A DNA stretch of 53,349 nucleotides from JOPF133 sp052144935 (GCA_052144935.1 JBKQPR010000022.1:1-53349); one strand, 5' to 3'. Counted from the stretch's first letter, positions 39,322 through 48,418 are shown. Notes: generated by a model not told the origin, from the letters alone. Numbers and translations are program-made.

Positions 39322-40293
39322 TTACACCTTGATGTTGATGATCTTCTTGATAAAGAAATTTCCCAGGATCTGGGCCATGATGGCGCCGCCGATCATCCAC
39401 TTGCCGTCGGGATCCTGCGCCATCGATTGCAGGTAGCCGGGCGCCACCACCAGCAGTCCCAGCATGGTGGCCACCGGCAGAACGGTCAGGATGGTGGCCG
39501 TCAGGCGGCCGTGCGCGCTGGCCGCCTTCACCTGGCCCTTCAGACGGAAGCGCTCGCGGATCACGTACGCCAGCCGGGATAGAATCTCGCTCAAGTTTCC
39601 GCCGGTCTGCTTCTGCAACAGCACCGAAGAGATGAAGAAGCGCGCATCGAGCAAGGGCACCCTTTCGCCGAAATTGCGCAGCGCGATGTCCAGCGGAGCC
39701 CCCAGGTTCTGCTCGTTGAACAGCGCGCGGAACTCCATCCCGAGCGGGTCCTCGAGCTCCTCTCCGAGCATCTCCAGGCTGATCGAGAAGGCGTGGCCCG
39801 CGCGCATCGAGCGCGCCAGAAAATCCAGCGCCTCCGGAAATTGCTCCTCCAGCCGCTCCAGCCGCTTCTTGCGCTTGTGCTTTACATACAGATAGGGCAG
39901 GGCGCCGAAGATCAGCCCCAGCACCACCGCCGTGGTCGTCCCGTTCAAAAGAAACGGCAGCATGGCGCCCAAACCCAGCCCGGGGATCGCCATCAGCCCC
40001 ATGGCCGCCACCAGGCGCGTGGGCGACCACGAAAGCCCGGCCTGCTGGATCTGCTCCTGGGCGTGCCGCGTGAAGTGCAGCGACGCCAGCACGCTCTTGA
40101 ACCCGGTGGGCTTCTCCGGCTCGATCTCCTTCAGCAGACTGGTGATCGCCACCACCGGCTCGCCCACGGCGGTCTGCAGCATGTTGTTCATCTGGCTCTT
40201 GCGCCGGGCGTCGAAAAACTTCAGCCCCACGCTCACCGCCAGCAGGATGAGCGCGAACAAAACGGCGAAAGATACGATCACGCCGACAGGCAT
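39322..40293 (-). CDS. tadB: TadB, Tad pilus inner-membrane platform protein
   Basis: 323 aa with membrane segments at the N-terminus (VIVSFAVLFALILLAVSVGL), a pair at about 95-135 and two near the C-terminus. T2SSF domain: QFPEALDFLARSMRAGHAFSISLEMLGEEL, FRALFNEQNLGAPLDIALRNFGERV, FFISSVLLQKQTGGNLSEILSRLAYVIRERF. The first start base overlaps the last base of the cpaF stop (TGATG), so the two are translationally coupled. Partner of TadC in the platform. Confidence 0.92.
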   Translation of the reverse strand: MPVGVIVSFAVLFALILLAVSVGLKFFDARRKSQMNNMLQTAVGEPVVAITSLLKEIEPEKPTGFKSVLASLHFTRHAQEQIQQAGLSWSPTRLVAAMGLMAIPGLGLGAMLPFLLNGTTTAVVLGLIFGALPYLYVKHKRKKRLERLEEQFPEALDFLARSMRAGHAFSISLEMLGEELEDPLGMEFRALFNEQNLGAPLDIALRNFGERVPLLDARFFISSVLLQKQTGGNLSEILSRLAYVIRERFRLKGQVKAASAHGRLTATILTVLPVATMLGLLVVAPGYLQSMAQDPDGKWMIGGAIMAQILGNFFIKKIINIKV

Positions 40294-41654
40294 CAGCTAA
40301 TCTCCACCACCGTCTGGAAGAGCTGCGGCGGCAGGGTGATGCCGCAAGCCTTCAGACGGTCGTAAAACTTGGGACGGATGCCGGTGGCCCGGAAACGCCC
40401 CAGCACTTTGCCGCCCTCGCTGATCCCGGTCTTCTCGAACAGGAAGATGTCCTGCAGGGTGATGATGTCCTGCTCCATGCCGACCACCTCGGTGATATGG
40501 GTGATGCGCCTGGTGCCGTCGGAGAAGCGCGCCACCTGCACGAACAGATCCACCGCCGAGGCCACCTGCTGGCGGATCGACCGCACCCCCATGTTGGCGT
40601 TGGCCATCCCCACCATCACCTCCAGGCGGCCCAGGCCGTCGCGCGGGGTGTTGGCGTGGATGGTGGTGAGGGAGCCGTCGTGGCCCGTGTTCATGGCCTG
40701 CAGCATGTCCAGGGCTTCTTCGGCGCGCACCTCGCCCACGATGATGCGGTCGGGCCGCATACGGAGGGCGTTGATCACCAGTTGCCGGATGCCGATGGCG
40801 CCGACGCCCTCCACGTTGGCCGGGCGCGTTTCCATGCGCGCCACGTGGACCTGCTGCAACTTCAACTCGGCCGCGTCTTCGATGGTGACGATGCGCTCGT
40901 CTTCCGGGATATAGGAGGACAGCGCATTCAGCAGGGTGGTCTTGCCGGAACCGGTTCCGCCGCAGATCAGAATATTAAGCCGCGCCTTCACGGCGCTCTT
41001 GAGCAGCTCCAGCATGCCTTCGGTCATGGCCAGCTTGGCCACCAGATCTTCGCCGCGCAGGCCGTGCCGGCCGAAGCGGCGGATCGAGAGCAGCGGCCCG
41101 TCCACCGCCACCGGCGGAATGGCCGCGTTCACGCGCGAGCCGTCCGGCAGGCGCGCGTCCACCAGCGGCGACGATTCGTCCACGCGCCGCCCCACCCGCG
41201 ACACCACCTTTTCGATGATCCGCAGGAGGTGCGCGTCGTCCTTGAATTCCACCGGCGTGCGGTAGAGTTTGCCGCCGCGCTCCACGTAGACCTTGTGCGG
41301 CGTGGTCACCAGAATGTCGCTCACGCTGGGATCCTGCAAGAGCGGCTCCAAGGGCCCCAGTCCGAACACCTCATCGAGAATCTCCTCGATGACGCGGTCC
41401 TTTTCCACCAGGCTGAGGGGCGTCTTCTCCTCCTCCACCAGCTTGGCCACGGCCGCGCGGATCTCCGCGCGCACCCGTTCGCCGGCCATGGAGGAAAGGG
41501 CCTCCAGGTTGATCCGGTCCAGAAGTTTCCGGTGCAGCGTGAACTTCAACTCCTGGTACTCGGGAGTGTAGCCCTCGCGCTGAAACAACCGGCTGACCCA
41601 CCCGGTCTCCCTGTTCTCGCCCCGTCCGTTTGCCGTATTGAGTCCCGCCGCCAT
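40293..41654 (-). CDS. cpaF: CpaF/TadA, Tad pilus assembly ATPase
   Basis: 453 aa secretion ATPase of the GspE/VirB11 class. Walker A GGTGSGKT at 232-239; the Asp/Glu box EDERIVTIEDAAEL near 251-264; Walker B RIIVGEVRAEEA around 303-312; His box HDGSLTTIHANTP at about 325-337. The N-terminal region (HRKLLDRINLEAL, VFGLGPLEPLLQDPSVSDILV) matches CpaF. A cytosolic hexamer powers pilin polymerisation through TadB/TadC. Separated from cpaE by 174 bases that hold an inverted repeat, unlike the tight joins of its other neighbours. Confidence 0.94.
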   Translation of the reverse strand: MAAGLNTANGRGENRETGWVSRLFQREGYTPEYQELKFTLHRKLLDRINLEALSSMAGERVRAEIRAAVAKLVEEEKTPLSLVEKDRVIEEILDEVFGLGPLEPLLQDPSVSDILVTTPHKVYVERGGKLYRTPVEFKDDAHLLRIIEKVVSRVGRRVDESSPLVDARLPDGSRVNAAIPPVAVDGPLLSIRRFGRHGLRGEDLVAKLAMTEGMLELLKSAVKARLNILICGGTGSGKTTLLNALSSYIPEDERIVTIEDAAELKLQQVHVARMETRPANVEGVGAIGIRQLVINALRMRPDRIIVGEVRAEEALDMLQAMNTGHDGSLTTIHANTPRDGLGRLEVMVGMANANMGVRSIRQQVASAVDLFVQVARFSDGTRRITHITEVVGMEQDIITLQDIFLFEKTGISEGGKVLGRFRATGIRPKFYDRLKACGITLPPQLFQTVVEIS

Positions 41655-41725
41655 GTATACCTTTTCGTACGTTGCGCGCTTTTCTTCAGCGCGTTCCCCC
41701 GCGTTAGTGTCTCGTAACCCGCTCT

Positions 41726-41803
41726 TGACGCGGAGGCGCGGAGAAGCGCAGGGAGAAGACGATTCATTGCGTTTCCTCCGCGCCTCCGCGCCTCCCGGTC
41801 AAG
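41726..41803. repeat. Inverted repeat between cpaE and cpaF
   Basis: TTGACGCGGAGGCGCGGAG (41726-41743) faces CTCCGCGCCTCCGC (41776-41789), with a second partial arm ending in GTCAA. It may be an insertion-derived repeat or an mRNA hairpin adjusting expression of the downstream ATPase gene. Confidence 0.55.
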
Positions 41804-41828
41804 AAAGCCGCCCCGTTGGGAGCGGTTT

Positions 41829-42998
41829 CTACCCGAACAGCGCAAACTTCTTCTTCGGACCCGCCTGCTTGTCCTCTTCAATGCTGGCCAGTTTCAGTGC
41901 AAACTTCGAAATCTCGCGGCTCAGCTCGGAATTCCGGTTCAGCAGCCGCCCCTCGGCGTAGGTCTCGTACAACTCCGGATAGTCGTTCGGAATCATGCTG
42001 AAGATCGGCACCCCCAGCATCTTCTCCAATTCCCCCGGGGTGATGTCCAACCGCTTCGGCGTGCGATTCAAAACCAGCCGGATGCGGTTCTTGCCGTAGC
42101 CGCTGTCGAGCAGCGTCTGGATAATCTGTTTGGCCTGGTGCAGCGCCGGCACCTCCAGCGTGGTCACCACGCAGACTTCGTCGATCTCTTCGAGCGCCGC
42201 CATGGCGATGCGGCCCAGGCTGCGGCCCAGGTCCGCCACCACGCAGTCGTAATGCGGCTTGGCAAAGGCGATCACGTGCCGGATCTGGTCGTCCTTGGGC
42301 TGCTGCTTGGAAGCCAGCGTGGGCGGCGACGACACGATCTCCACGCCCGGAATCCCGTTCGACACGAGCGCCTTCCAATAGGAAATATCCAGCCGGTGGA
42401 TGTTGTTCACGGCGTCCAGAATCGAGTACACCGACTTGGTCTTGGTCAGGAACGCGATCATGCCGGCGTCCAGGTCCAGATCCGCCAGCAGGACCTTCTG
42501 ATTCTGCCGGCCCAGCTCGGCCGCCACGTGGCAGGCCAGGGTGGTGGCCCCGCATCCGCCCTTCGCCGAGAGCATCCCGAAGCTCTTGCCGTTCCCCTTG
42601 GCGCCCGCGTCGCGCCGCCGGCTGCGCTCCGCCGAGCGCTTTTCGAGCGCCTTGCGCAGCGGCTCCCCGATGGGCGGAAACAGGTATTCGTTGATGCCCG
42701 CCCGCAGGGCCGAAAGAATCGAGTCCGCATCGGCGGAGTTGTTGACCGCCACGATCATGGGATCGCCCACGGCCGCGCGGATGGAGGCGATCAGCCCTTC
42801 GAGCGGTTCCTTCCAGGTGCTGATGTCGATCAGGACCACGTCGGGCCGCATGCGCTCCAGGCGGTCCAGCAGGTTGCTCAGATCGCCCACATCCTGATGC
42901 TCCACGGTGACCCGGAACGGCAGTTCCGCCAGGCAGCTCTGCGCCTGCTCCCACAGTTCGCGGTTCTCAATCGCCAGTCCGATCGTCAGCGGGTACAT
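41829..42998 (-). CDS. cpaE: CpaE/TadZ, receiver-like plus ParA-type ATPase
   Basis: 389 aa. The N-terminal receiver-like domain (about 1-120) has VVLIDIS with D58 at the phosphoacceptor position. It is followed by a MinD/ParA-type domain with deviant Walker A KGGCGATT at 146-153, VLLADLDLDAGMIAFL (A'), and DYDCVVADLGRS-like Walker B. CpaE/TadZ proteins position the pilus apparatus at the cell pole. The C-terminus ends in a basic KKKF tail. It lies 34 bases after the cpaC stop. Confidence 0.92.
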   Translation of the reverse strand: MYPLTIGLAIENRELWEQAQSCLAELPFRVTVEHQDVGDLSNLLDRLERMRPDVVLIDISTWKEPLEGLIASIRAAVGDPMIVAVNNSADADSILSALRAGINEYLFPPIGEPLRKALEKRSAERSRRRDAGAKGNGKSFGMLSAKGGCGATTLACHVAAELGRQNQKVLLADLDLDAGMIAFLTKTKSVYSILDAVNNIHRLDISYWKALVSNGIPGVEIVSSPPTLASKQQPKDDQIRHVIAFAKPHYDCVVADLGRSLGRIAMAALEEIDEVCVVTTLEVPALHQAKQIIQTLLDSGYGKNRIRLVLNRTPKRLDITPGELEKMLGVPIFSMIPNDYPELYETYAEGRLLNRNSELSREISKFALKLASIEEDKQAGPKKKFALFG

Positions 42999-43032
42999 GC
43001 CAGGTTCCTCATCCCCGAACTCCGGGTCCGGT

Positions 43033-44592
43033 TCACTGCCCTCCGCCGTTCGGCTTGGCGGGCGTCAGGCCCGAGTTCGCAGGGGGCTGCGGCGGCATCA
43101 TGGGCACCGGCACAAGCTGATACTGCGGCGTGTTGGCCGCCGGCGCCGCCTGCCCCTGCCTGCGCTGCTCCATCAACTCCTCGGCCGGCAGGGTTTGGGT
43201 GGCCGGCTTCACCGGCACCGGCCCGGTCTGCTGCAGGCCCGGCTGCTGCATCGGCACGTTGGTGTTGGTGGTCAGGAAGGGAACCGTCATATTCAGCGAC
43301 GGTGGCGGCTGACCCTGCGGAATGGGGCGCACCAGTTCGGGAGTCACAATCACCAACAGCTCGGTGTTGCTCTTGGTCATCGTCTTGCCCTGGAACAGCT
43401 TGCCCAGCAGCGGAATGTCGCCGATCCCCGGAATCTTCGAGAGGCTCTCGGTCATCTGGTTGTTCAGCAGGCCGGCGATCACAAAGCTCTGGCCGCTTTC
43501 CAGCTCCACTTCGGTCTGCACGCGGCGGGTCGTCAGAGCGGGCACCGTGAAGCCCGAAATGGTCACCGCATTGGAGTAATCGAGCGCGCTCACCTCCGGC
43601 GCCACCTTCAGCCGGATGGTGCCCCGCGGCGTCACGTCGGGCAGGAAGTTGAGCCGGATGCCATACTCTTTCCAACTGATGGTTATGGCGCCCACGGCGC
43701 TGCCCCCCTGGACCATCGGAAAGGGGAATTGGCCGCCCGCCACGAAGCTGGCCTCCTGCCCGTTGATCGCCAGAACATTCGGTTCCGCCAGCACTTCCGC
43801 CAATCCCTTGGTCTGGAGCGCCTGGAGGCCCGCGAGCAGGTTGATGTTCTTGTTGTATAGAAAGATGTTCATGGCGCTCGAGAGGGCGGCCGACAAGGTC
43901 CCATATGGTGTAGTTGTTTGGTTGGGCGTAACGACTGGCCCGCCCGTGCCCAGGGCCCCCACCGTGTTGAAGGACCCGCTGGCCAGACCCAGGCTCAGGT
44001 TGAAGGCGGTCGACCGGTCCACGCTGGCAAACTTCACATGCAGCAGCACCTGCGCTTCCACCGGCGGCACTTCCACGCGCAGCAGGTTCACGGCCTTGCC
44101 GAGGGTGGCCGCCATGGTCATCACGCGCTCCGCCGAGACCACGTCTTTCACCGTGCCCCGCACGAAGGCGGTGTCGTTCTCGAAGGTGATGTTGATGTCT
44201 TCCTTGGGAAAATCGCGGGCGATCTGCTGCCGGACGGCGTCCAGCTTGAGGGGACTCATGCGCACCGTGAGGTCGTAGACCATGCGGGCCCCGTCCCTCT
44301 GCCACACGATCAGGGAGGTTTCTCCGGGCGCCTTGCCGTTGATCAGCACCTGCTTGGGATCCACCGCCACGGTTTCCGCCAGGAGCTCGTTGGCCACCGA
44401 GACGCGCAGGATCGGCAAGGGGCTGTCGATGATCATCGACTTGCCGACCGTCACCACCAGCCGGTCCACGCCGGCCGGACCGGATTGCTGGGTGGTCCCC
44501 TTGGCCCCATCCGCCCGCGCGGGATTATAAGTCAACAGGGAACTGCACGCGCCCATCCCCAGGACGCACACTAAGTCTCGTAATCGTGGCAC
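43033..44592 (-). CDS. cpaC: CpaC/RcpA, Tad secretin
   Basis: 519 aa, GTG start directly after the cpaB stop codon. A signal peptide with a possible lipobox-like Cys (LVCVLGMGACSSL) is followed by the N-terminal pilus domain (about 40-110), a BON-like domain (about 115-180) and the secretin core (VEVPPVEAQVLLHVKFASVD, LAEPNVLAINGQEASFVAGGQFPFP, YGIRLNFLPDVT, ESGQSFVIAGLLNNQ, IPGIGDIPLLGKLFQ, TELLVIVTPELVRP). It ends in a long Pro/Gln-rich tail. It forms the outer-membrane ring through which the Flp pilus passes. Confidence 0.93.
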   Translation of the reverse strand: MPRLRDLVCVLGMGACSSLLTYNPARADGAKGTTQQSGPAGVDRLVVTVGKSMIIDSPLPILRVSVANELLAETVAVDPKQVLINGKAPGETSLIVWQRDGARMVYDLTVRMSPLKLDAVRQQIARDFPKEDINITFENDTAFVRGTVKDVVSAERVMTMAATLGKAVNLLRVEVPPVEAQVLLHVKFASVDRSTAFNLSLGLASGSFNTVGALGTGGPVVTPNQTTTPYGTLSAALSSAMNIFLYNKNINLLAGLQALQTKGLAEVLAEPNVLAINGQEASFVAGGQFPFPMVQGGSAVGAITISWKEYGIRLNFLPDVTPRGTIRLKVAPEVSALDYSNAVTISGFTVPALTTRRVQTEVELESGQSFVIAGLLNNQMTESLSKIPGIGDIPLLGKLFQGKTMTKSNTELLVIVTPELVRPIPQGQPPPSLNMTVPFLTTNTNVPMQQPGLQQTGPVPVKPATQTLPAEELMEQRRQGQAAPAANTPQYQLVPVPMMPPQPPANSGLTPAKPNGGGQ

Positions 44593-45483
44593 TTACTTGT
44601 CCCCCCCGTTGGTCTCGAACTTCTGTTCGGTCTTCTTGTTGCCGTTCAGGAGCTCCATCACAAAAGGAGCCTCCTTCTTGGGCGGCGCCTCCGCGGCGGG
44701 CGGGCGGGGCGGAGCCGGAGCTGCCGGCCGGGGCCGCGGCGCCGCGGGCGCGCTGGGCTCGTTCAGCCGCAGCTTGTCGCCCGTGAACAAGAGGGCCAGC
44801 GCGGTTCCCGGCGTTTTGGTGGTATCGCGGTCGAGCGGATTGCGCAGGATCAACTGCACGGTGGTCTGGCTGGTCGCCAGGCTCAGTTGCTCGGCCTGCT
44901 CGGGCGTCACCAGCAGGTTGACCACCTGCACGGTGATCGGCTTGCCTTCCTGGTCCTTCTTGAAATCCTGTCCGGCGGAGAGCACTTCCAGGTTCTGCAG
45001 CAGGGTCCGGGTCAAGGTGCCCAGATTGTTGTCGCCGCCCGGCCGGTTGCCCGAGATCAGCACGTCCACCCGCATTCCGGGAATCACGAATCCGGCCACC
45101 CCTACCACTTCGTTCACGCGCACGGCGACCGCGCGCATGCCCGGTGGAATCATGGACGCCAACCCGCCGCCCGCGCCTTTGGGCGCCAGGCGCGACTCGA
45201 TCAGAGGCTCCCTGGCGTAGACCGGCATGATGACGCCGCGCCCTACCAAGTCCTGCACTCGCGTGCTGGACCCGGCCGGCGCCGGCCCCGGCCAATCGGC
45301 AAGCTGGATGTCCTGCTCCTTCAGCACATAACCCACTTCCAGGTCGCGCGTGGCCAGCGCGATCTGCGACGTGGTGGCGGCCTTGGTGGGTTGCGGCCGG
45401 TTGAGCAGCCGGTACAGCATCAGGCTGGCCACCGAGGCCACCACGAACGCGAAAACCAGAACTCCGAGAAATCTTTTGTTCAT
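44593..45483 (-). CDS. cpaB: CpaB/RcpC, Tad pilus assembly protein
   Basis: 296 aa. N-terminal membrane anchor (FLGVLVFAFVVASVASLMLY), then a SAF-type domain (about 40-105; ALATRDLEVGYVLKEQDI, GRGVIMPVYAREPLIESRLAP). The RcpC/CpaB core follows (MRAVAVRVNEVVGVAGFVIPGMRVDVLIS, LLQNLEVLSAGQDF, TVQVVNLLVTPEQAEQLSLATSQTTVQLILRNPLD). A Pro/Ala-rich stretch (about 245-275) leads to a basic tail. It is a periplasmic partner of the secretin, possibly touching peptidoglycan. Confidence 0.92.
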   Translation of the reverse strand: MNKRFLGVLVFAFVVASVASLMLYRLLNRPQPTKAATTSQIALATRDLEVGYVLKEQDIQLADWPGPAPAGSSTRVQDLVGRGVIMPVYAREPLIESRLAPKGAGGGLASMIPPGMRAVAVRVNEVVGVAGFVIPGMRVDVLISGNRPGGDNNLGTLTRTLLQNLEVLSAGQDFKKDQEGKPITVQVVNLLVTPEQAEQLSLATSQTTVQLILRNPLDRDTTKTPGTALALLFTGDKLRLNEPSAPAAPRPRPAAPAPPRPPAAEAPPKKEAPFVMELLNGNKKTEQKFETNGGDK

Positions 45484-45671
45484 GTCAATACCCCGTCGCG
45501 CCCTGGAGACTCGCGCCTCCGGCCTGCGCCCCTCCGAACCATCGGCTTGGTTTGTCCCGCGGCGCGTCTCCCCCGTTCCTCCGGGTCACGCGCGCCGCGG
45601 TTTGGTTTGGCTGCATCGAATTCACCCTCCACCGCCGGAAAGCCCGCCGGTTTCGGGTGGGCGTGGCTGGG

Positions 45672-45688
45672 ACGGCGGCCGCCGCCGT
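45672..45688. terminator. Palindrome between pilin and cpaB
   Basis: ACGGCGGCCGCCGCCGT, a 7-8 bp stem with a very short loop, lies 30 bases after the pilin stop on the minus strand. No T-run follows. It could lower read-through from the highly expressed pilin into the assembly genes. Confidence 0.3.
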
Positions 45689-45714
45689 ACGGAACACGCC
45701 CCTAACCCCAACGA

Positions 45715-45903
45715 TTAGCTGCTGGCCGAGGCATTGGCGGCAACCAACTGGCTATTGGTGACCGTCCAGATGCCCTTGATGCTGCCGCCCGCGCCCAGGA
45801 AAAGAGCCGCGGAAGCCAGCGCCACAAACGCCATGAGCAGGGTGTACTCGATGAGGTCCTGCCCCTGTTCGTCATTCCAGAAATTGTGCAAAAACGTCGT
45901 CAT
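45715..45903 (-). CDS. flp: Flp-type pilin
   Basis: 62-aa prepilin. A short basic-free leader ends in DEQG, and cleavage is expected between G14 and Q15. Then comes the Flp signature QDLIEYTLLMAFVALASAALF, with E19 and Y20 conserved and one long hydrophobic helix. The C-terminal tail (SIKGIWTVTNSQLVAANASASS) is polar. AGGAG lies eight bases upstream. No prepilin peptidase (CpaA/TadV) or TadE/F pseudopilin is in the window, so those must be encoded elsewhere. Confidence 0.93.
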   Translation of the reverse strand: MTTFLHNFWNDEQGQDLIEYTLLMAFVALASAALFLGAGGSIKGIWTVTNSQLVAANASASS

Positions 45904-45920
45904 TGTGTTCGCTCCTATGT

Positions 45921-47600
45921 TCAGGTTTTTGATTTGAGTTGGTTGGCCGTGATCGCCGGATCACGCGTCAGTGTTTTCGTGATCTCCCGATCACGGCTTA
46001 TGCCGCCTCCCAGGCTGGTGGCGGAAAGGGTCTGCTGCCCGGCCTGTCCGGCCGGCCGGAAAACCAGCGCGACGCCGTCGTCGTAAACCACGCGCCAGCG
46101 GCTGGATTCCTTTAAGGCGCCCGCCAGAGGCGTGGTGGGTCGCAGCAAAATGGTGTTGACGCCAAACCGGCTGAGGGTGCGGTCCCAGCCGTACTTCACG
46201 TTCATGACGTCCATGCACTTCTCTTCGAATTCGTCCCCGTAGAAGTCGCTGCGGCCGTCCACAAACACCTTGTGGCCCGGATACAGGCTCCAGATGAGGT
46301 AGTCGCCCCATTGGTCGTGGGTGAAGATCCGCGCCGACGGATCCTGGCGCAACAGGGCCACCGCGCCGGCCGGATAAGACTTCGGGTCGAACTCCGCGCG
46401 GAACGCCTTGGGCGGATGCGGGGCGTAAATCAACGCCGCCACCAGCGCCAGGCCGGCCGCGCTGACCAGGTGCCAGCGGCCGATGGCGTCGGTTTCGGCG
46501 GTTTCCGCGGCGATGCGGTTGAATTTCTCGGCCGCCCGCCGCAGCCATCCGGCTACGTTCCACCCGGGCAGCCGGTTCAGCCATTCCTGCAGGGCCGCGG
46601 CCACCGGGGGCGCCGCCGCGATCATGAAAAGCGGAATGTTGCGCGCCGCGAGCAGCCCCGCGTGGGCCAATACCAGCATCAGCACGGCTTCCGTAAAGCG
46701 GCCCTGGGCCAGATTCCAGCAGGCCGCCGCCGCTCCCAAAACCAGCATGGCCTCAAAAAAGATCGCCGTGGGATGATGGAAACTGGGCGAAAGGAATTCC
46801 ATAATATACTGCGAATTAAACGGATCCCGTAAGTATTGCGCCATGTGCGCGTGCAGGTGATAGAAATAGGGATTCACCAGGCTGGCCGCCAGGGCCGCCG
46901 CCGCGCTTAAAAAGAACATGCCGGCCTGGCGGACCGCTTCCGCCCGATGGACCTCGGCCCCGAAGGCCGCCCGCAGCAGCTCGCCCGCGCCATAAGCCGC
47001 AATCATCACCACGCCCACGAAGAATCCGCCGTGCAGGTTGGTCCACAGGATCGTGGCCACCGGCAGAACCGCCAGGTACGGCACGCCCCACAGCCGCTCG
47101 CGCCCTTCCCGCACCTGCTCCAGGGCGGCGTAGAACAGCACCAGAAACAACAGCGTGAACAGGTGCGGCCGCGCCAGCCAGTGAATCGAAGAAGCCGCCG
47201 CCGCCAGCAAAGTGACCCCCAGCGCCACGATCGGATTGGCCTTCCGCCGCGCCAGCAGGAACAGCAGCGCAAAGATCGTGGCGATGAGCGCCAGCGCGCA
47301 CAACGCCACCACGCGCAGACCGCCCACTCCGTTCAGTCCGGCCATCAGCACGTCCGACAGCCATTCCCACGCAAACCACGGATCGCCGGCTTTGGAATAA
47401 GAAAAAATGTCGCGCGCCGGAACCCAGTGGTTCGCCACAATCCATTCGCCGGTGCGAATGTGCCAGCCCGTGTCGCAATCGCTCAATAGCGTCTTGACGC
47501 CTTCCATGCGATAGAAAAGAAATGCGATCGGCATCAGAAAGGCGAAATCCGCCAGCGAGGGCAGCAGCTTGATGGCGAAGGAATGGCGCGCGTCTTTCAT
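45921..47600 (-). CDS. Multi-pass membrane protein, GT-C glycosyltransferase-like
   Basis: 559 aa. The start at 47600 lies five bases after the PilZ gene stop; the frame extends upstream only as a shadow of that gene. About ten to twelve membrane segments are visible. The first luminal loop carries DCDTGWHIRTGEWIVANHWVP with an acidic pair, typical of GT-C enzymes that use lipid-linked sugars; LARPHLFTLLF and TNLHGGFFVGVVMIA follow. The C-terminal soluble part has THDQWGDYLIWSLYPGHKVFVDGRSDFYGD. Similar proteins are common in acidobacteria, without assigned substrates. Its place between PilZ and flp suggests pilin or surface glycosylation (inference). Confidence 0.7.
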   Translation of the reverse strand: MKDARHSFAIKLLPSLADFAFLMPIAFLFYRMEGVKTLLSDCDTGWHIRTGEWIVANHWVPARDIFSYSKAGDPWFAWEWLSDVLMAGLNGVGGLRVVALCALALIATIFALLFLLARRKANPIVALGVTLLAAAASSIHWLARPHLFTLLFLVLFYAALEQVREGRERLWGVPYLAVLPVATILWTNLHGGFFVGVVMIAAYGAGELLRAAFGAEVHRAEAVRQAGMFFLSAAAALAASLVNPYFYHLHAHMAQYLRDPFNSQYIMEFLSPSFHHPTAIFFEAMLVLGAAAACWNLAQGRFTEAVLMLVLAHAGLLAARNIPLFMIAAAPPVAAALQEWLNRLPGWNVAGWLRRAAEKFNRIAAETAETDAIGRWHLVSAAGLALVAALIYAPHPPKAFRAEFDPKSYPAGAVALLRQDPSARIFTHDQWGDYLIWSLYPGHKVFVDGRSDFYGDEFEEKCMDVMNVKYGWDRTLSRFGVNTILLRPTTPLAGALKESSRWRVVYDDGVALVFRPAGQAGQQTLSATSLGGGISRDREITKTLTRDPAITANQLKSKT

Positions 47601-47605
47601 ACTGG

Positions 47606-47992
47606 TCAGGCCATCCAGGCGTTCACCACCGGCTGTTTCAACTGCTCCATAACCCGCAGGCGGTCGTGAAATGCCCGGAAATCCATATAGTTGATTCGCA
47701 GAGCCACCAGCGGGCAATCCGGATCCGCCTGCGAGATGCGCGTCACGGTGCCCTGGCAGTGAATGCACTTCTGTCCGAACCCGTGATTGGCGGGCAATTC
47801 CACCTCAACCGTGACGATCTGATTGAGGAACGGGAGCGGCAACGCCGCCTCGCCGCGCCACATGACCAGCATTCCGCTGCGGCTGATGTTTTCCGTGTAC
47901 ATCGGGTTGCGCATCCAGAGCGCCGGAGACGTCACGTGGCACCGCAGTTTGATTTCAATTCGCGGGCTTTCCCGCCGGTTGATGTTTTTCAT
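47606..47992 (-). CDS. PilZ-domain protein
   Basis: 128 aa. The PilZ c-di-GMP-binding elements are present: RRESPR (RxxxR-type) at residues 6-11 and ENISRSGM (D/NxSxxG) at about 34-41, followed by the beta-barrel (VTVEVELP, CQGTVTRISQ, VALRINYMDF). It probably reads c-di-GMP and adjusts the pilus or the neighbouring membrane enzyme. First gene of the minus-strand Tad locus. The upstream 517 bases are the divergent promoter region shared with the LuxR-type gene. Confidence 0.88.
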   Translation of the reverse strand: MKNINRRESPRIEIKLRCHVTSPALWMRNPMYTENISRSGMLVMWRGEAALPLPFLNQIVTVEVELPANHGFGQKCIHCQGTVTRISQADPDCPLVALRINYMDFRAFHDRLRVMEQLKQPVVNAWMA

Positions 47993-48227
47993 CGCCTTGC
48001 TTCGACATCTGTGAATTTAGCGCTCCGGCGGAGCCGCATCAATATCGTAAATGGGCTATACAGGTCTGTTCCCGAAGGTTATTAGAAGAAAACGGGCATC
48101 CGGCAGTTCTCCACCACTACCCCCCCGGAAAAGGCCTCCGCGTGGGCGAAAATTCCGGCAGTACTATGGAAAATCCCCGCCGCCGACAACTTTGTAGTAC
48201 TAGAGTTAAGGGTTAATATGCGGGAAT

Positions 48228-48246
48228 TATCCGGGTTATTACCGGA
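48228..48246. promoter_or_regulatory. Inverted repeat in the divergent promoter region of the Tad locus
   Basis: ATCCGG-GTTATTA-CCGGAT, 6-base arms around 7 bases, lies between the PilZ and LuxR-type genes. AT-rich stretches follow on both sides (TTAAGGGTTAATATG; ATAATAATGTTATT). A plausible regulator site. 47993-48509 otherwise holds no gene I can support. Confidence 0.35.
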
Positions 48247-48389
48247 TTCCCAAACCCTTCGTTGGAATTCCATAATTGATTGAAAATAATAATGTTATTC
48301 TCCAAAATGCGAGTCCGGCGAAGCTCTCTCAAACGGCTTTTCCGCATCCATATCGACCGAATTTTCACGTTTTTCGTAATTGTTTGCTG

Positions 48390-48418
48390 TTGACATTAGT
48401 CATAAATCATCGGAGAAT
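48390..48418 (+). promoter_or_regulatory. Sigma-70-like promoter of the LuxR-type regulator gene
   Basis: TTGACA (48390-48395), 17 bases, GAGAAT (48413-48418), about 90 bases before the start codon. The spacer contains AGTCATAAATCAT, which also occurs near 24270. Confidence 0.5.

Noticed and set aside
48082..48273. 63-codon minus-strand ORF between PilZ and LuxR-type genes
   Set aside because: AT-rich promoter-like DNA, no ribosome binding site, no hydrophobic or conserved pattern.
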